Origin: Actinomycetes bacterium
GTDB taxonomy: Bacteria; Actinomycetota; Actinomycetes; Propionibacteriales; Nocardioidaceae
NCBI GenBank assembly: GCA_023460975.1
Contig: JAEWOG010000016.1
Location: forward strand, 1-64,000
Reading direction: 5' to 3'
DNA: 64,000 nucleotides
The stretch's first letter is position 1, and every line of letters begins with the position of its first letter. The position numbers and the translations under genes are program-made. The notes beneath the pieces were generated by a model that was not told the origin of the DNA, did not search any database, and saw only the letters and a program-made list of their open reading frames with translations. This document shows, in pieces, positions 49,011 to 58,876 of the stretch.

Positions 49011-49801
49011 TTCTCCTCCTCCTCGTCACGCTCGCCTGCGGACGGCGCAGGCGTCTCGATGCCCAGCTGACGCTGGACCTCCTCGATGTCGTCCGCCATG
49101 GCCGGGGCCGAGCGGACCGAACCACGCGCAGCCAGCACGCGCGAGACCGACGCCGCGGCGGGCGTACCGTCCGGCAGCAGCGCCGGGGTGTCGACCGCGT
49201 TGTGGCGGGCGTACACGCCCGGGGGCGGCAGCGGACCGGGGTGCTTGCCGGACGCGGCGTAGTCGCGCATGCGGCCAGCGGCCAGGTCGGCCTGGGTGAG
49301 CTTCTCGGTGAGCCGCTCGCGGTGGGCCAGGACCATCGCGCCGAGCGCCGCGGTGACCAGCAGGGCCGCGGTGGCCTCGAAGGCGAAGACGTAGCGGGAG
49401 AACAGCAGGTGGGCCAGCGCCTGGACGTTGCCGCCGTCGTTGGCGTCCTCCAGCCCGACTGCGGCACCCAGGCTGACCTGGCCGATCGCGACCACCAGCA
49501 CCAGACCCACGAGCAGGCCGACGGTGATCGACAGCAGTCGCTGACCGCGGATCGTCTCGACCACCGAGTCGGAGGCATCGACACCGACCAGCATGACGAC
49601 GAACAGGAACAGCATCAGGATCGCGCCGGTGTAGACGATGATCTGCACCGCGAACAGGAACGGCGCCTCGAGGGCGGCGTACAGGAACGCCAGGCTGATC
49701 ATGACGAACGCGAGCAGCAGGGCCGCGTGGACCGCCTTGCGCACGAACAGGATGCCGAGCGCGGCCGCGACCATGAGCGGAGCCAGGATCCAGAAGATCA
49801 T
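49007..49801 (-). CDS. nuoJ: NADH-quinone oxidoreductase subunit J
   Basis: Five membrane spans occupy the first 165 residues (MIFWILAPLMVAAALGILFV, FLFAVQIIVYTGAILMLFLF). They are followed by a hydrophilic tail of about 95 residues, longer than in E. coli NuoJ and common in Actinobacteria. The ATG at 49801 overlaps nuoI; the longer open frame is rejected because its extra residues lie inside nuoI. Confidence 0.96.
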   Translation of the reverse strand: MIFWILAPLMVAAALGILFVRKAVHAALLLAFVMISLAFLYAALEAPFLFAVQIIVYTGAILMLFLFVVMLVGVDASDSVVETIRGQRLLSITVGLLVGLVLVVAIGQVSLGAAVGLEDANDGGNVQALAHLLFSRYVFAFEATAALLVTAALGAMVLAHRERLTEKLTQADLAAGRMRDYAASGKHPGPLPPPGVYARHNAVDTPALLPDGTPAAASVSRVLAARGSVRSAPAMADDIEEVQRQLGIETPAPSAGERDEEEEK

Positions 49802-50361
49802 CGCGCGTCCCCTTCCCCGCTGCCCTTGACGTGGGCGCCGAGGTAGTAGTCGCGCTCCGTCTTGCCGGGAGCCATCGCGTGCGGGGGCGCCTCCATGCCG
49901 GGCAGCAGCGGCGCCAGCAGGTCCTGCTTCTCGTAGATCAGGGACTCGCGCGAGGTGTCGGCCAACTCGTACTCGTTGGTCATCGTCAGCGCACGGGTCG
50001 GGCACGCCTCGATGCACAGCCCGCACAGGATGCAGCGCAGGTAGTTGATCTGGTAGACGCGGCCGTAGCGCTCACCCGGGGAGAAGCGACCCTCGCCGTT
50101 GGCGGAGTCGTCGTTCGACGCGCCCTCGACGTAGATCGCGTCAGCCGGGCACGCCCAGGCGCACAGCTCGCACCCGACGCACTTCTCCAGACCGTCCGGC
50201 CAGCGGTTCAGCTGGTGGCGTCCGTGGAAGCGGGGAGCGGTGGGCTTCTTCTCGAACGGGTACTGCTCGGTGACGACCTTGCGGAACATCGTCCGGAAGG
50301 TGACGCCGAACCCGGCGATCGGATCCCACAGGGATTCCTTCAGGGTCTTCGACTCACTCAT
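49798..50361 (-). CDS. nuoI: NADH-quinone oxidoreductase subunit I
   Basis: The ferredoxin-like subunit (187 residues) carrying clusters N6a and N6b: CVGCELCAWACP and CILCGLCIEACP. ATG 50361 follows GGAGAAGTG at good spacing; GTG 50364 one codon upstream is possible. It overlaps the nuoH stop. It passes electrons toward NuoB. Confidence 0.97.
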   Translation of the reverse strand: MSESKTLKESLWDPIAGFGVTFRTMFRKVVTEQYPFEKKPTAPRFHGRHQLNRWPDGLEKCVGCELCAWACPADAIYVEGASNDDSANGEGRFSPGERYGRVYQINYLRCILCGLCIEACPTRALTMTNEYELADTSRESLIYEKQDLLAPLLPGMEAPPHAMAPGKTERDYYLGAHVKGSGEGDAR

Positions 50362-51776
50362 CACTTCTCCTCGCCGGCGCTACCGGTGACAGTCGTACGG
50401 GAATCGGCGAACTCGAGCGGAGCGGCGGCACCGCGTACGGCTCCCCCGCTCGGCATCGGCGGCACCGGGAAGCCTCCCGCGAAGGCGTCGTTGGGGTCGA
50501 GTGCGGCGGCAGCCGCGGCCTTGCGGTCAGCGGCGTCGCGCTTGTCCTTGGCGTCGCCCTCACCCGCCACCAGCAGCAGCGCCGCCAGTCCGATGACCAG
50601 CACCGCAGCGACGATGAGGTAGCCGGGGCTCAGGTCGGAGTCGTTGCGGGCCAGGCGGATCACCGCGACGGCCATCAGCCACACCAGCGAGACCGGGATG
50701 AGGACCTTCCACCCGAACGCCATGAACTGGTCGTAGCGCAGGCGGGGCAGCGTTCCGCGCAGCCAGACGAACAGGAAGATGAAGCCGAGGACCTTCATGA
50801 AGAACCACAGCACGGGCCAGTAGCCCTCGTTGGCGCCATCCCACAGCGAGATCGGGAACGGGGCCCGCCAACCGCCCAGGAAGAGCGTGGTGGCCAGCGC
50901 GGAGACCGTCGCCATGTTGATGTACTCGGCCAGGAAGAACAGCGCGAACTTGATGCCGGAGTATTCGGTGTGGAAACCACCCACCAGCTCGCCCTCGGCC
51001 TCGGGGAGGTCGAAGGGTGCACGGTTGGTCTCACCGACCATGGAGATCACGTAGATGATGAACGAGGGCAGCAGCAGGATGCCGAACCAGCCGGGCAGAC
51101 CGATCTCCATGCCGAAGATGTCGACCGAGCCGCCCGCCTGAGCGTTGACGATCTCGGAGGTCGACATCGTGCCGGCGTAGATGAACACCGCCACGAGCGC
51201 GAGGCTCATCGAGACCTCGTACGAGATCATCTGCGCGCTCGAGCGCAGACCGCCCAGGAGCGAGTACGTCGAGCCAGACGACCAGCCGCCCAGGACGATG
51301 CCGTAGATCCCGATGGAGGCGATGGCCAGCACGAACAGGACAGCCACCGGCATGTCGGTGAGCTGCAGCGGCGTCTGGTGACCGAAGAAGTTGACCTCCG
51401 GACCGAACGGGATCACCGCCCACGTCACGAACGCGGGGACGACCACGATCACCGGCGCCAGGAGGAAGACCACCTTGTCGGCGGCCTTCGGGATGATGTC
51501 TTCCTTGAACATCAGCTTGGCGCCGTCGGCGAGCGACTGCAGCAGGCCGAAGGGACCGTTGACGTTGGGTCCGATGCGGTGCTGCATCCGGCCGACGACG
51601 CGTCGCTCGAACCAGATGTTGAACAGGGTGAGCAGCACCAGGACCACGAAGATCAGCAGGGCCTTGAGCAGCACGACCCACAGCGGGTCGTTGCCGAAGT
51701 TGGCCAGCGTGGGCCCGAGGACGGTCTCCCCCGGCTCAGGCGCTGGCACGTCTCGGAACGCGAGTGTGGCAATCAC
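50361..51776 (-). CDS. nuoH: NADH-quinone oxidoreductase subunit H
   Basis: The quinone-chamber membrane subunit (471 residues, 8-9 spans). Conserved parts are ERRVVGRMQHRIGPNVNGPF, GETNRAPFDLPEAEGELVGG, HTEYSGIKFALFFLAEYINM and LRYDQFMAFGWKVLIPVSLV. The C-terminal 75 residues form an Ala/Asp-rich extension absent in E. coli. GTG 51776 overlaps nuoG by 4 bases. Confidence 0.97.
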   Translation of the reverse strand: MIATLAFRDVPAPEPGETVLGPTLANFGNDPLWVVLLKALLIFVVLVLLTLFNIWFERRVVGRMQHRIGPNVNGPFGLLQSLADGAKLMFKEDIIPKAADKVVFLLAPVIVVVPAFVTWAVIPFGPEVNFFGHQTPLQLTDMPVAVLFVLAIASIGIYGIVLGGWSSGSTYSLLGGLRSSAQMISYEVSMSLALVAVFIYAGTMSTSEIVNAQAGGSVDIFGMEIGLPGWFGILLLPSFIIYVISMVGETNRAPFDLPEAEGELVGGFHTEYSGIKFALFFLAEYINMATVSALATTLFLGGWRAPFPISLWDGANEGYWPVLWFFMKVLGFIFLFVWLRGTLPRLRYDQFMAFGWKVLIPVSLVWLMAVAVIRLARNDSDLSPGYLIVAAVLVIGLAALLLVAGEGDAKDKRDAADRKAAAAAALDPNDAFAGGFPVPPMPSGGAVRGAAAPLEFADSRTTVTGSAGEEK

Positions 51777-54193
51777 TTGCTGGCTCCCTTCAGGGTGACG
51801 CGGCTGCCGGGCGAAGCAAGGTCTGCGAGGACACCGCCGCCGAACGAAAACGCCGGGACCCAGACAGTGTCATCAGGCACGTCGGACACCTCGGCGGGCA
51901 GTTCCACCGCGCCGCGGTCGCCCGTCAGGACGATCGAGCCACCGACCGTGCCAGCGCCGAGGACCGCATCCCAGGTGGCCTGCGAGACCCGTACGACCGG
52001 GACCCGGGCCGTCTCGCGCAGCGAGCCGGAGCCGTCCTGCATCGAGCCGAGGTCGAGCAGCTGCTTCCAGGTCGCCAGGGCGTACGAGCCGGCCTTGGCC
52101 TTGGCAGCGCGCGGCGCCTTGCCCGCGTCGAAGGCGGGGCGGTCGCCGTCCCAAGCGCCGAGCTGGGCCATCTCGGAGCGGGCCTCCTCGACGGTGCGGA
52201 AGCCGAGCGCCGCACCCTGACCGAGCGCCGCGAGCTCCTCGGACATGCCGGCCAGCGAGCGCAGGTCGGGCAGCGAGGACGGGACGTGGAAGACGGCCTC
52301 GAACTCACGGGGGCGGCCGTCCCAGGTGACGAAGGTGCCAGCCTTGTCGGTCACCGGAGCCACGGGGAAGACCACGTCGGCCCGCTCGGTCACCGCGCCA
52401 GCGCGGGACTCGAGGCTGACCACGAACGACGCCGCGTCGAGGGCGGCCAGCGTGGCGGCCGGGTCGCTGGTGTCGCGCGGGTCCACACCCGCGACAACGA
52501 CACCGGCCAGGTCGCCCTTGGTCAGTGCGGCGATGATCGCGTCACCGTCGCGCCCCACCTTGGCGGGCACCGAGTCGACGCCCCACACCGCGGCGAGGTC
52601 AACCCGCGCGGCCGCGTCGGCGACCGGACGGCCACCCGGCAGCAGGTTGGGCAGGGCACCCGACTCGATCGCACCCCGGTCGCCGGCGCGACGCGGCACC
52701 CACGCGAGGCGGGCACCGGTCGTACGGGCGAGGTCGAGGGCGGCACCCAGGGCGCCGTACGTCTGCGCGAGGCGCTCTCCGACGAGCAGGACGCCGCCGG
52801 AGTCAAGGGCGACCTCACCGTTGCCGGCGAGAGCGGCCAGCGCCTCGGCCTCGGTGCCGGGCGTGGTCGGGATGACGGTGGCATTCAGCTTGGCCAGACC
52901 GCGGGTCGTGTACGGGGACAGCGCGACGACACGAAGCCCACGGTTGAGGACCGCCTTGCGCAGGCGCAGCCAGATCGTGGCGGCCTCGTCCTCCGGCTCG
53001 AGCCCGGCGAGCACCACGACCGACGCGGACTCGAGGTCGGCGTACGTCACGTCACCGGACAGCGCCACGGTCGAGGCCAGGAACGAGGCCTCCTCCGCGG
53101 AGTGCGGGCGGGCGCGGAAGTCGATGTCGTTGGTGCCGAGCGAGACGCGGGCGAACTTGGCGTACGCGTAGGCGTCCTCGGCGCTCAGGCGACCACCGGT
53201 CAGGACGCCGGTCGCCCCCGCTGCCGCGAGACCGCGCGCCGCGACGGTGAACGCCTCCGGCCAGGACGCAGGGCGCAGCTCGCCGTCGGCGTCGCGCACC
53301 TGCGGGTACGTGATCCGGTCGGCCTGGGTGGCGTAGCCGAACGCGAAGCGGTCCTTGTCGCTGATCCACTCCTCGTTGACCTCGGGGTCATCGCCCGAGA
53401 GTCGGCGCATGACCTTGCCACGGCGGTGGTCGACGCGGATCGCCGCGCCGCACGCGTCGTGCTCTGCCACGCCCGGCGTGGAGACCAGGTCGAAGGGCCG
53501 CGAGCGGAAGCGGTACTCCACCGATGTCAGCGCGCCCACGGGGCAGATCTGGATGGTGTTGCCCGCGAAGTACGACAGGAACGGCGCATCCTTCGCGATG
53601 CCGATCTGCTGCTGCGCGCCACGCTCGACGAGCGCAATGAACGGGTCGCCAGCGATCTCGTCCGCGAAGCGGGTGCAACGCTGGCACACGATGCAGCGCT
53701 CACGGTCGAGCAGGATCTGGGGCGAGAGGTTGATCGGCTTGGGGAAGGTGCGCTTGACGCCACCGCCCTCGGAGAAGCGGGACTCGCCGCGGCCGTTGCT
53801 CATCGCCTGGTTCTGCAGCGGGCACTCCCCGCCCTTGTCACACACGGGGCAGTCGAGCGGGTGGTTGATCAGGAGGAACTCCATGATCCCCTCCTGCGCC
53901 TTCTCCGCGACCGGGCTGGTGGCCTGGGTGTTGACGACCATGCCCTCAGCGACCGGCAGCGTGCAGGAGGCCTGCGGCTTGGGGAAGCCGCGGCCGTTGC
54001 CCGCGTCAGGGACGTCCACGAGGCACTGGCGGCACGCGCCCACCGGCGCGAGCAGCGGGTGGTCGCAGAAGCGCGGCACCTGCACACCAGCCTGCTCGGC
54101 GGCGCGGATGACCAGGGTGTCCTTGGGGACGCTGACCTCGACGCCGTCGATGGTCAGGCTGACCAGGTCGGTGACCTGCTCCGGGGTTGTCAT
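51773..54193 (-). CDS. nuoG: NADH-quinone oxidoreductase subunit G
   Basis: The large peripheral-arm subunit (806 residues). Its N-terminal part binds a [2Fe-2S] cluster (CRQCLV region) and [4Fe-4S] clusters (CPVCDKGGECPLQN, CIVCQRCTRF, ICPVGAL); the remainder is a molybdopterin-oxidoreductase-like domain without cofactor (VTYADLESASVVVLAGLEPE). ATG 54193 overlaps the nuoF stop; in-frame extension to 54442 is not used. Confidence 0.96.
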   Translation of the reverse strand: MTTPEQVTDLVSLTIDGVEVSVPKDTLVIRAAEQAGVQVPRFCDHPLLAPVGACRQCLVDVPDAGNGRGFPKPQASCTLPVAEGMVVNTQATSPVAEKAQEGIMEFLLINHPLDCPVCDKGGECPLQNQAMSNGRGESRFSEGGGVKRTFPKPINLSPQILLDRERCIVCQRCTRFADEIAGDPFIALVERGAQQQIGIAKDAPFLSYFAGNTIQICPVGALTSVEYRFRSRPFDLVSTPGVAEHDACGAAIRVDHRRGKVMRRLSGDDPEVNEEWISDKDRFAFGYATQADRITYPQVRDADGELRPASWPEAFTVAARGLAAAGATGVLTGGRLSAEDAYAYAKFARVSLGTNDIDFRARPHSAEEASFLASTVALSGDVTYADLESASVVVLAGLEPEDEAATIWLRLRKAVLNRGLRVVALSPYTTRGLAKLNATVIPTTPGTEAEALAALAGNGEVALDSGGVLLVGERLAQTYGALGAALDLARTTGARLAWVPRRAGDRGAIESGALPNLLPGGRPVADAAARVDLAAVWGVDSVPAKVGRDGDAIIAALTKGDLAGVVVAGVDPRDTSDPAATLAALDAASFVVSLESRAGAVTERADVVFPVAPVTDKAGTFVTWDGRPREFEAVFHVPSSLPDLRSLAGMSEELAALGQGAALGFRTVEEARSEMAQLGAWDGDRPAFDAGKAPRAAKAKAGSYALATWKQLLDLGSMQDGSGSLRETARVPVVRVSQATWDAVLGAGTVGGSIVLTGDRGAVELPAEVSDVPDDTVWVPAFSFGGGVLADLASPGSRVTLKGASK

Positions 54194-55500
54194 GCGTTCG
54201 CTCCCTGCTCGGCAAAGAGGGTCGAGGCCGCCGGGTCGAACGGGCAGCCGCCGTGGGTGAGGTGGGCGATGTACTCGTCGCGGAAGTACTTCACCGAGCT
54301 CGCCACCGGGCTGGTGGCGCCGTCGGCGAGGGCGCAGAACGAGCGGCCCAGAATGTTGTCGCACTGGTCGAGCAGCAGGTCGAGGTCGGACTCGGAGCCC
54401 TCCCCCTTCTCCAGCTTGGCCATCGTCTGGACGAGCCACCACGTGCCCTCACGGCACGGGGTGCACTTGCCGCAGGACTCGTGCTTGTAGAACTCCACCC
54501 ATCGCAGCACCGCCCGCACCACGCACGTGGTGTCGTCGAAGATCTGCAGGGCGCGGGTGCCAAGCATCGAGCCAGCTCCGGCAACGCCCTCGAAGTCGAG
54601 CGGGATGTCGAGGTGCTCGGCAGTCAGCAGCGGCGTCGAGGAGCCGCCCGGAGTCCAGAACTTCAGCTCGTGGCCCTCGCGGATCCCGCCAGCCAGGTCG
54701 AGGAGCTCGCGCAGGGTGATGCCGAGCGGGGCCTCGTACTGACCCGGCTTGGTCACGTGCCCGGACAGGGAGAAGATCCCGTGCCCAGCCGACTTCTCGG
54801 TGCCCATCGAGGCGAACCAGTCGGCGCCGCGGGTGATGATCGCGGGCACAGAGGCGATGGACTCGACGTTGTTGATGACCGTCGGGGAGGCGTACAGACC
54901 CGCCACCGCGGGGAACGGCGGACGCAGGCGAGGCTGGCCGCGGCGGCCCTCCAGGCCCTCCAGCAGTGCCGTCTCCTCGCCGCAGATGTACGCGCCAGCG
55001 CCGGCGTGCACGATCAGTTCGAGGTCGTAGCCCGAGCCGTGGATGTTCTTGCCGAGGTGCCCGGCCAGGTAGGCCTCCTGCACCGCGCGCTGCAGACGGC
55101 GGATGACGTGGAGGACCTCGCCGCGCACGTAGATGAAGGCGTGGTTGGCCCGGATCGCGTACGAGGACAGGATGACTCCCTCGACCAGCGCGTGCGGGTT
55201 GGCCATCATCAGCGGGATGTCCTTGCAGGTCCCCGGCTCCGACTCGTCGGCATTGACGACGAGGTACTTCGGCTTGGGGTTGTCCTGCGGGATGAAGCCC
55301 CACTTCATGCCGGTGGGGAAGCCCGCGCCGCCACGGCCGCGCAGGCCGGACGCCTTGACGGCCTCGATGACCTCGTCGGGCGCCATGGCGAACGCCTTGT
55401 CGATCCCGGCGTAGCCACCGCGGGCGGTGTAGGTGTCGAGCTTCCAGGAGCCCTCGGCGTCCCAGATGTCGCTGAGGACGGGAGTCAGGGTGTCAGTCAC
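54190..55500 (-). CDS. nuoF: NADH-quinone oxidoreductase subunit F
   Basis: The NADH-oxidising FMN subunit (436 residues). GLRGRGGAGFPTGMKWGFIP and GAGAYICGEETALLEGLEG form the NADH/FMN site, and CGKCTPCREG with a later Cys binds cluster N3. GTG 55500 lies 8 bases inside the nuoE 3' end. Confidence 0.97.
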   Translation of the reverse strand: MTDTLTPVLSDIWDAEGSWKLDTYTARGGYAGIDKAFAMAPDEVIEAVKASGLRGRGGAGFPTGMKWGFIPQDNPKPKYLVVNADESEPGTCKDIPLMMANPHALVEGVILSSYAIRANHAFIYVRGEVLHVIRRLQRAVQEAYLAGHLGKNIHGSGYDLELIVHAGAGAYICGEETALLEGLEGRRGQPRLRPPFPAVAGLYASPTVINNVESIASVPAIITRGADWFASMGTEKSAGHGIFSLSGHVTKPGQYEAPLGITLRELLDLAGGIREGHELKFWTPGGSSTPLLTAEHLDIPLDFEGVAGAGSMLGTRALQIFDDTTCVVRAVLRWVEFYKHESCGKCTPCREGTWWLVQTMAKLEKGEGSESDLDLLLDQCDNILGRSFCALADGATSPVASSVKYFRDEYIAHLTHGGCPFDPAASTLFAEQGANA

Positions 55501-56227
55501 GGGATTCCTCCAGAGCCTTCTCGCCAGAACCGTCCGGGGCGCTCCACCCACGCTCGCGGGCGATCTCGAGCCCAGCGAGCGAGGCCGGCCCGGCAGAAGG
55601 ACCCTCGTCCGCGAGGCCGTCAGGGAAGCCGGCCAGCACGCGCTCGGCCTGACGCCAGGAGCACAGTTGAGGGCCGCGCGTCGAGTGGACCTCAGCGCCG
55701 GCGCGCAGGTCGTCGACCATCTGCACCGCCGACTCGGGGGTCTGGTTGTCCATGAACTCCCAGTTGACCATCACCACGGGGGCGAAGTCGCACGCTGCGT
55801 TGCACTCCACGTGCTCCAGGGAGACGGTGGCCTGGTCGCCGTCGCGGCGCTCGGCGGTCTCGTCGTTGCCGACGTCCAGGTGGTCCTTGAGGCGATCGAA
55901 GATGGCGTCACCGCCCATGACCGCGCACAGGGTGTTGGTGCACACGCCGACGTGGAAGTCACCGACGTTGCGACGCTTGTACATCGTGTAGAACGTCGCG
56001 ACACCGCTGACCTCAGCGGGGGTGATGTCCAGGATCTCCGCGCAGACCTCGATGGCCTCGGGGGTCACCCGGCCCTGAGCGGACTGAGCCAGGTGCAGCA
56101 TGGGCAGCAGGCCCGAGCGCGCGTGGGGGTAGCGCGCCGCGATCTGGCGCAACTCGGCGATCGTACGCTCCGAGAGCGTCTCCTCGACCTCGGCGGGAAC
56201 GCCCGCGTCGGCGTCGTGCTGACTCAT
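55493..56227 (-). CDS. nuoE: NADH-quinone oxidoreductase subunit E
   Basis: The [2Fe-2S] subunit (244 residues) with cysteines in GVCTNTLCAVMGG and VECNAACDFAPVV. The C-terminal 70 residues extend beyond the E. coli form. It overlaps nuoD by 4 bases and nuoF by 8. Confidence 0.96.
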   Translation of the reverse strand: MSQHDADAGVPAEVEETLSERTIAELRQIAARYPHARSGLLPMLHLAQSAQGRVTPEAIEVCAEILDITPAEVSGVATFYTMYKRRNVGDFHVGVCTNTLCAVMGGDAIFDRLKDHLDVGNDETAERRDGDQATVSLEHVECNAACDFAPVVMVNWEFMDNQTPESAVQMVDDLRAGAEVHSTRGPQLCSWRQAERVLAGFPDGLADEGPSAGPASLAGLEIARERGWSAPDGSGEKALEESRD

Positions 56228-57582
56228 CGGTCAACTCCTCCCATGACCGGGTCGATCGAGGCGATGGCGACGATCACGTCGGCCACCATCCCGCCCTCGC
56301 TCATGATGCTGGTGGCCTGCAGGTTGGTGAAGGACGGGTCTCGGAAGTGCACCCGGAACGGGCGCGTACCGCCGTCGGAGACGACGTGCGCGCCGATCTC
56401 GCCCTTGGGCGACTCGATCGGGACGTACGCCTGCCCGGCCGGGACCCGGAAGCCCTCGGTGACGAGCTTGAAGTGGTGGATCAACGCCTCCATGGACTCG
56501 CCCATGATGTGCTTGATGTGGTCGAGCGAGTTGCCCATGCCGTCCGAGCCGATCGACAGCTGGCTGGGCCACGCGATCTTCTTGTCCGCGACCATGACCG
56601 GCGCGCCCTCGAGGCCCGCGAGCCGTTCGGCGGCCTGCTCGACGATCTTGAGCGACTCGTGCATCTCGGCGAGGCGGACGCGGAACCGGCCGTACGCGTC
56701 GGCGGTGTCCCAGGTCTGGACCTCGAAGTCGTAGTCCTCGTAGCCGCAGTACGGGTCCGTCTTGCGCAGGTCCCAGGGGTAGCCGGTGGAGCGGACCACG
56801 GGGCCCGTGAGGCCCAGCGCCAAGCAGCCGGAGAGGTCGAGGTGGCCCACGCCCTGCAGGCGGCCCTTGAAGATCGGGTTCGCGTTGCACATGGCGCTGT
56901 ACTCGGGAAGACGCTTCTTCATCAGCTTGATGAAGTCGCGGATCTCGTCGAGGGCGCCGGGCGGGAGGTCCTGCGCGACGCCACCGGGACGGATGAACGC
57001 GTTGTTCATGCGCAGACCGGTGATCAGCTCGAACAGGTCGAGGATGAGCTCGCGCTCGCGGAAGCCCATCGTCATCACCGTGAGGGCGCCGATCTCCATG
57101 CCGCCCGTCGCGATCGCGACCAGGTGCGAGGAGATGCGGTTCAGCTCCATGAGGAGCACGCGCATGACCTGCGCCTTCTCCGGGATCTGGTCCTCGATGT
57201 CGAGCAGCCGCTCGACGCTGAGGCAGTACGCGGCCTCGTTGAAGAACGGAGTCAGGTAGTCCATGCGGGTCACGAAGGTCACGCCCTGGGTCCAGGTGCG
57301 GAACTCCATGTTCTTCTCGATGCCCGTGTGCAGGTAGCCGATGCCGCAGCGGGCCTCGGTCACCGTCTCGCCCTCGAGTTCGAGGATGAGCCGCAGCACG
57401 CCGTGGGTCGACGGGTGCTGGGGACCCATGTTGACGACGATCCGCTCCTCGGCGGACTCGGCCAGACTCTCGGAGATCGAGTCCCAGTCCTGGCCCGTCA
57501 CCGTGAACACGCGACCCTCGGAGGTCTCCCCCGATGCGGCGTAGAAGTCCTGCTCGCCGTTGGTTGAGCTTGTCGAAACCAT
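56224..57582 (-). CDS. nuoD: NADH-quinone oxidoreductase subunit D
   Basis: The 49-kDa-type subunit (452 residues) forming the quinone pocket with NuoB: NMGPQHPSTHGVLRLILELE, GIGYLHTGIEKNMEFRTW, and a C-terminal Asp at DPVMGGVDR. ATG 57582 overlaps the nuoC stop (TGATG) and has GGAGGA upstream. Its first seven or so codons (MVSTSST) are encoded by a copy of the dispersed GGTTTCGACAAGCTCAACCA repeat, so the N-terminus is unlike the family until about residue 45. Confidence 0.96.
   Translation of the reverse strand: MVSTSSTNGEQDFYAASGETSEGRVFTVTGQDWDSISESLAESAEERIVVNMGPQHPSTHGVLRLILELEGETVTEARCGIGYLHTGIEKNMEFRTWTQGVTFVTRMDYLTPFFNEAAYCLSVERLLDIEDQIPEKAQVMRVLLMELNRISSHLVAIATGGMEIGALTVMTMGFRERELILDLFELITGLRMNNAFIRPGGVAQDLPPGALDEIRDFIKLMKKRLPEYSAMCNANPIFKGRLQGVGHLDLSGCLALGLTGPVVRSTGYPWDLRKTDPYCGYEDYDFEVQTWDTADAYGRFRVRLAEMHESLKIVEQAAERLAGLEGAPVMVADKKIAWPSQLSIGSDGMGNSLDHIKHIMGESMEALIHHFKLVTEGFRVPAGQAYVPIESPKGEIGAHVVSDGGTRPFRVHFRDPSFTNLQATSIMSEGGMVADVIVAIASIDPVMGGVDR
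57560..57580. repeat. REP-like unit inside the nuoD 5' end
   Basis: TTGGTTGAGCTTGTCGAAAC (plus C) differs from the nusG-rplK unit by a single base in the core. It lies directly after the nuoD start codon. Confidence 0.75.
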
Positions 57583-58310
57583 CAGTTGTAGCTCCTCCGC
57601 TGGTCCGGCGGGGGCACAGAGCCGCCCTTGTACTCCACGGGAATGCCGCCCAAGGGGTAGTCCTTGCGCTGCGGGTGGCCCGGCCAGTCGTCGGGCATCA
57701 GGATGCGGGTGAGCGCCGGGTGGCCGTCGAAGACGACGCCGAACATGTCGAACGTCTCGCGCTCGTGCCAGTCGGCGGTCGGGTAGGTGCCCACGACGCT
57801 GTCGAGGCGCGCGTCGCCGTCGGGCAGGCTCACCTCGAGCCGGATCCGGCGGTTGTGGGTCATGGAGAGCAGGTGGTAGACGACGTGCATCTCGCGGCCG
57901 GTGTCGGCCGGGTAGTGCACGCCGCTGACGCCGGAGAGCAGCTCGAAGCGCAGGGCCGGGTCGTCGCGCAGGGTGCGCGCCAGGACGCCGATGTCCTCAC
58001 GCCGGACGTGGAAGGTGATCTCGCCGCGGTGGATGACCACCGAGGAGATCGCGTTCTCGATGCCCTGCTCGCCCGCGCGGGCCACGAGCGTGTCCGCGAC
58101 CTCGTCGAACCAACCGCCGTACGGTTTGGCCGCCTCGCCGGGGTAGACCACGGGGGAGACGAGGCCCCCGTAGCCGGAGGTGTCACCGGTGCCGCTGACG
58201 CCGAACATGCCGCGGCGCTCGCCGGCCGACCGGATCTCGCCGGCTTCGGCCGGGACGGCCGAGGTGCCCGCGATCTGGCCGTCCGGGTTGGTGGTCTTGT
58301 CGTCGCTCAC
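57582..58310 (-). CDS. nuoC: NADH-quinone oxidoreductase subunit C
   Basis: The 30-kDa-type subunit (242 residues). The core is VHYPADTGREMHVVYHLLSM and DSVVGTYPTADWHERETFDM, then FGVVFDGHPALTRILMPDDW. A Gly/Thr-rich N-terminal extension of about 65 residues precedes it. GTG 58310 overlaps the nuoB stop by 4 bases. Confidence 0.96.
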   Translation of the reverse strand: MSDDKTTNPDGQIAGTSAVPAEAGEIRSAGERRGMFGVSGTGDTSGYGGLVSPVVYPGEAAKPYGGWFDEVADTLVARAGEQGIENAISSVVIHRGEITFHVRREDIGVLARTLRDDPALRFELLSGVSGVHYPADTGREMHVVYHLLSMTHNRRIRLEVSLPDGDARLDSVVGTYPTADWHERETFDMFGVVFDGHPALTRILMPDDWPGHPQRKDYPLGGIPVEYKGGSVPPPDQRRSYN

Positions 58311-58861
58311 CGCAGCAGCCCCTTCATCTCGCTGGTGGGCAGGGCCGCGAGGCTCTGGCGCTCGAGCTCCTCGATCTGCGCGGCGCGGTGCGCACCGAAC
58401 TTGGTGTGCTGGACCTTGTCCTGCAGCTTGAGGATCGCGTCGATGAGCATCTCCGGGCGCGGCGGGCAGCCAGGCAGGTAGATGTCGACGGGCACGACGT
58501 GGTCGACGCCCTGGACGATCGCGTAGTTGTTGAACATGCCGCCGGAGCTGGCACAGACACCCATCGCGAGCACCCACTTGGGCTCGGGCATCTGGTCGTA
58601 GATCTGGCGCAGGACGGGGGCCATCTTCTGGCTCACACGGCCCGCGACGATCATCAGGTCGGCCTGGCGCGGGGAGGCGCGGAACACCTCCATGCCGAAG
58701 CGGCCGAGGTCGTACTTGGGCGTGCCGCCGGCCATCATCTCGATGGCGCAGCAGGCCAGACCGAACGTCGCAGGCCAGAAGGAGGCCTTGCGCATGTAGC
58801 CGGCCAGTCCCTCGACCGTGGTGAGCATGACTCCTGCGGGGAGCTTGTCCTCGATACCCAT
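58307..58861 (-). CDS. nuoB: NADH-quinone oxidoreductase subunit B
   Basis: The subunit carrying cluster N2 (184 residues): tandem cysteines in GLACCAIEM, then MGVCASSGGMFNNYAI and YLPGCPPRPE. It donates electrons to the quinone at the NuoD interface. It follows nuoA by 15 bases. Confidence 0.97.
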   Translation of the reverse strand: MGIEDKLPAGVMLTTVEGLAGYMRKASFWPATFGLACCAIEMMAGGTPKYDLGRFGMEVFRASPRQADLMIVAGRVSQKMAPVLRQIYDQMPEPKWVLAMGVCASSGGMFNNYAIVQGVDHVVPVDIYLPGCPPRPEMLIDAILKLQDKVQHTKFGAHRAAQIEELERQSLAALPTSEMKGLLR

Positions 58862-58876
58862 GAGATTCCTCCCTCG

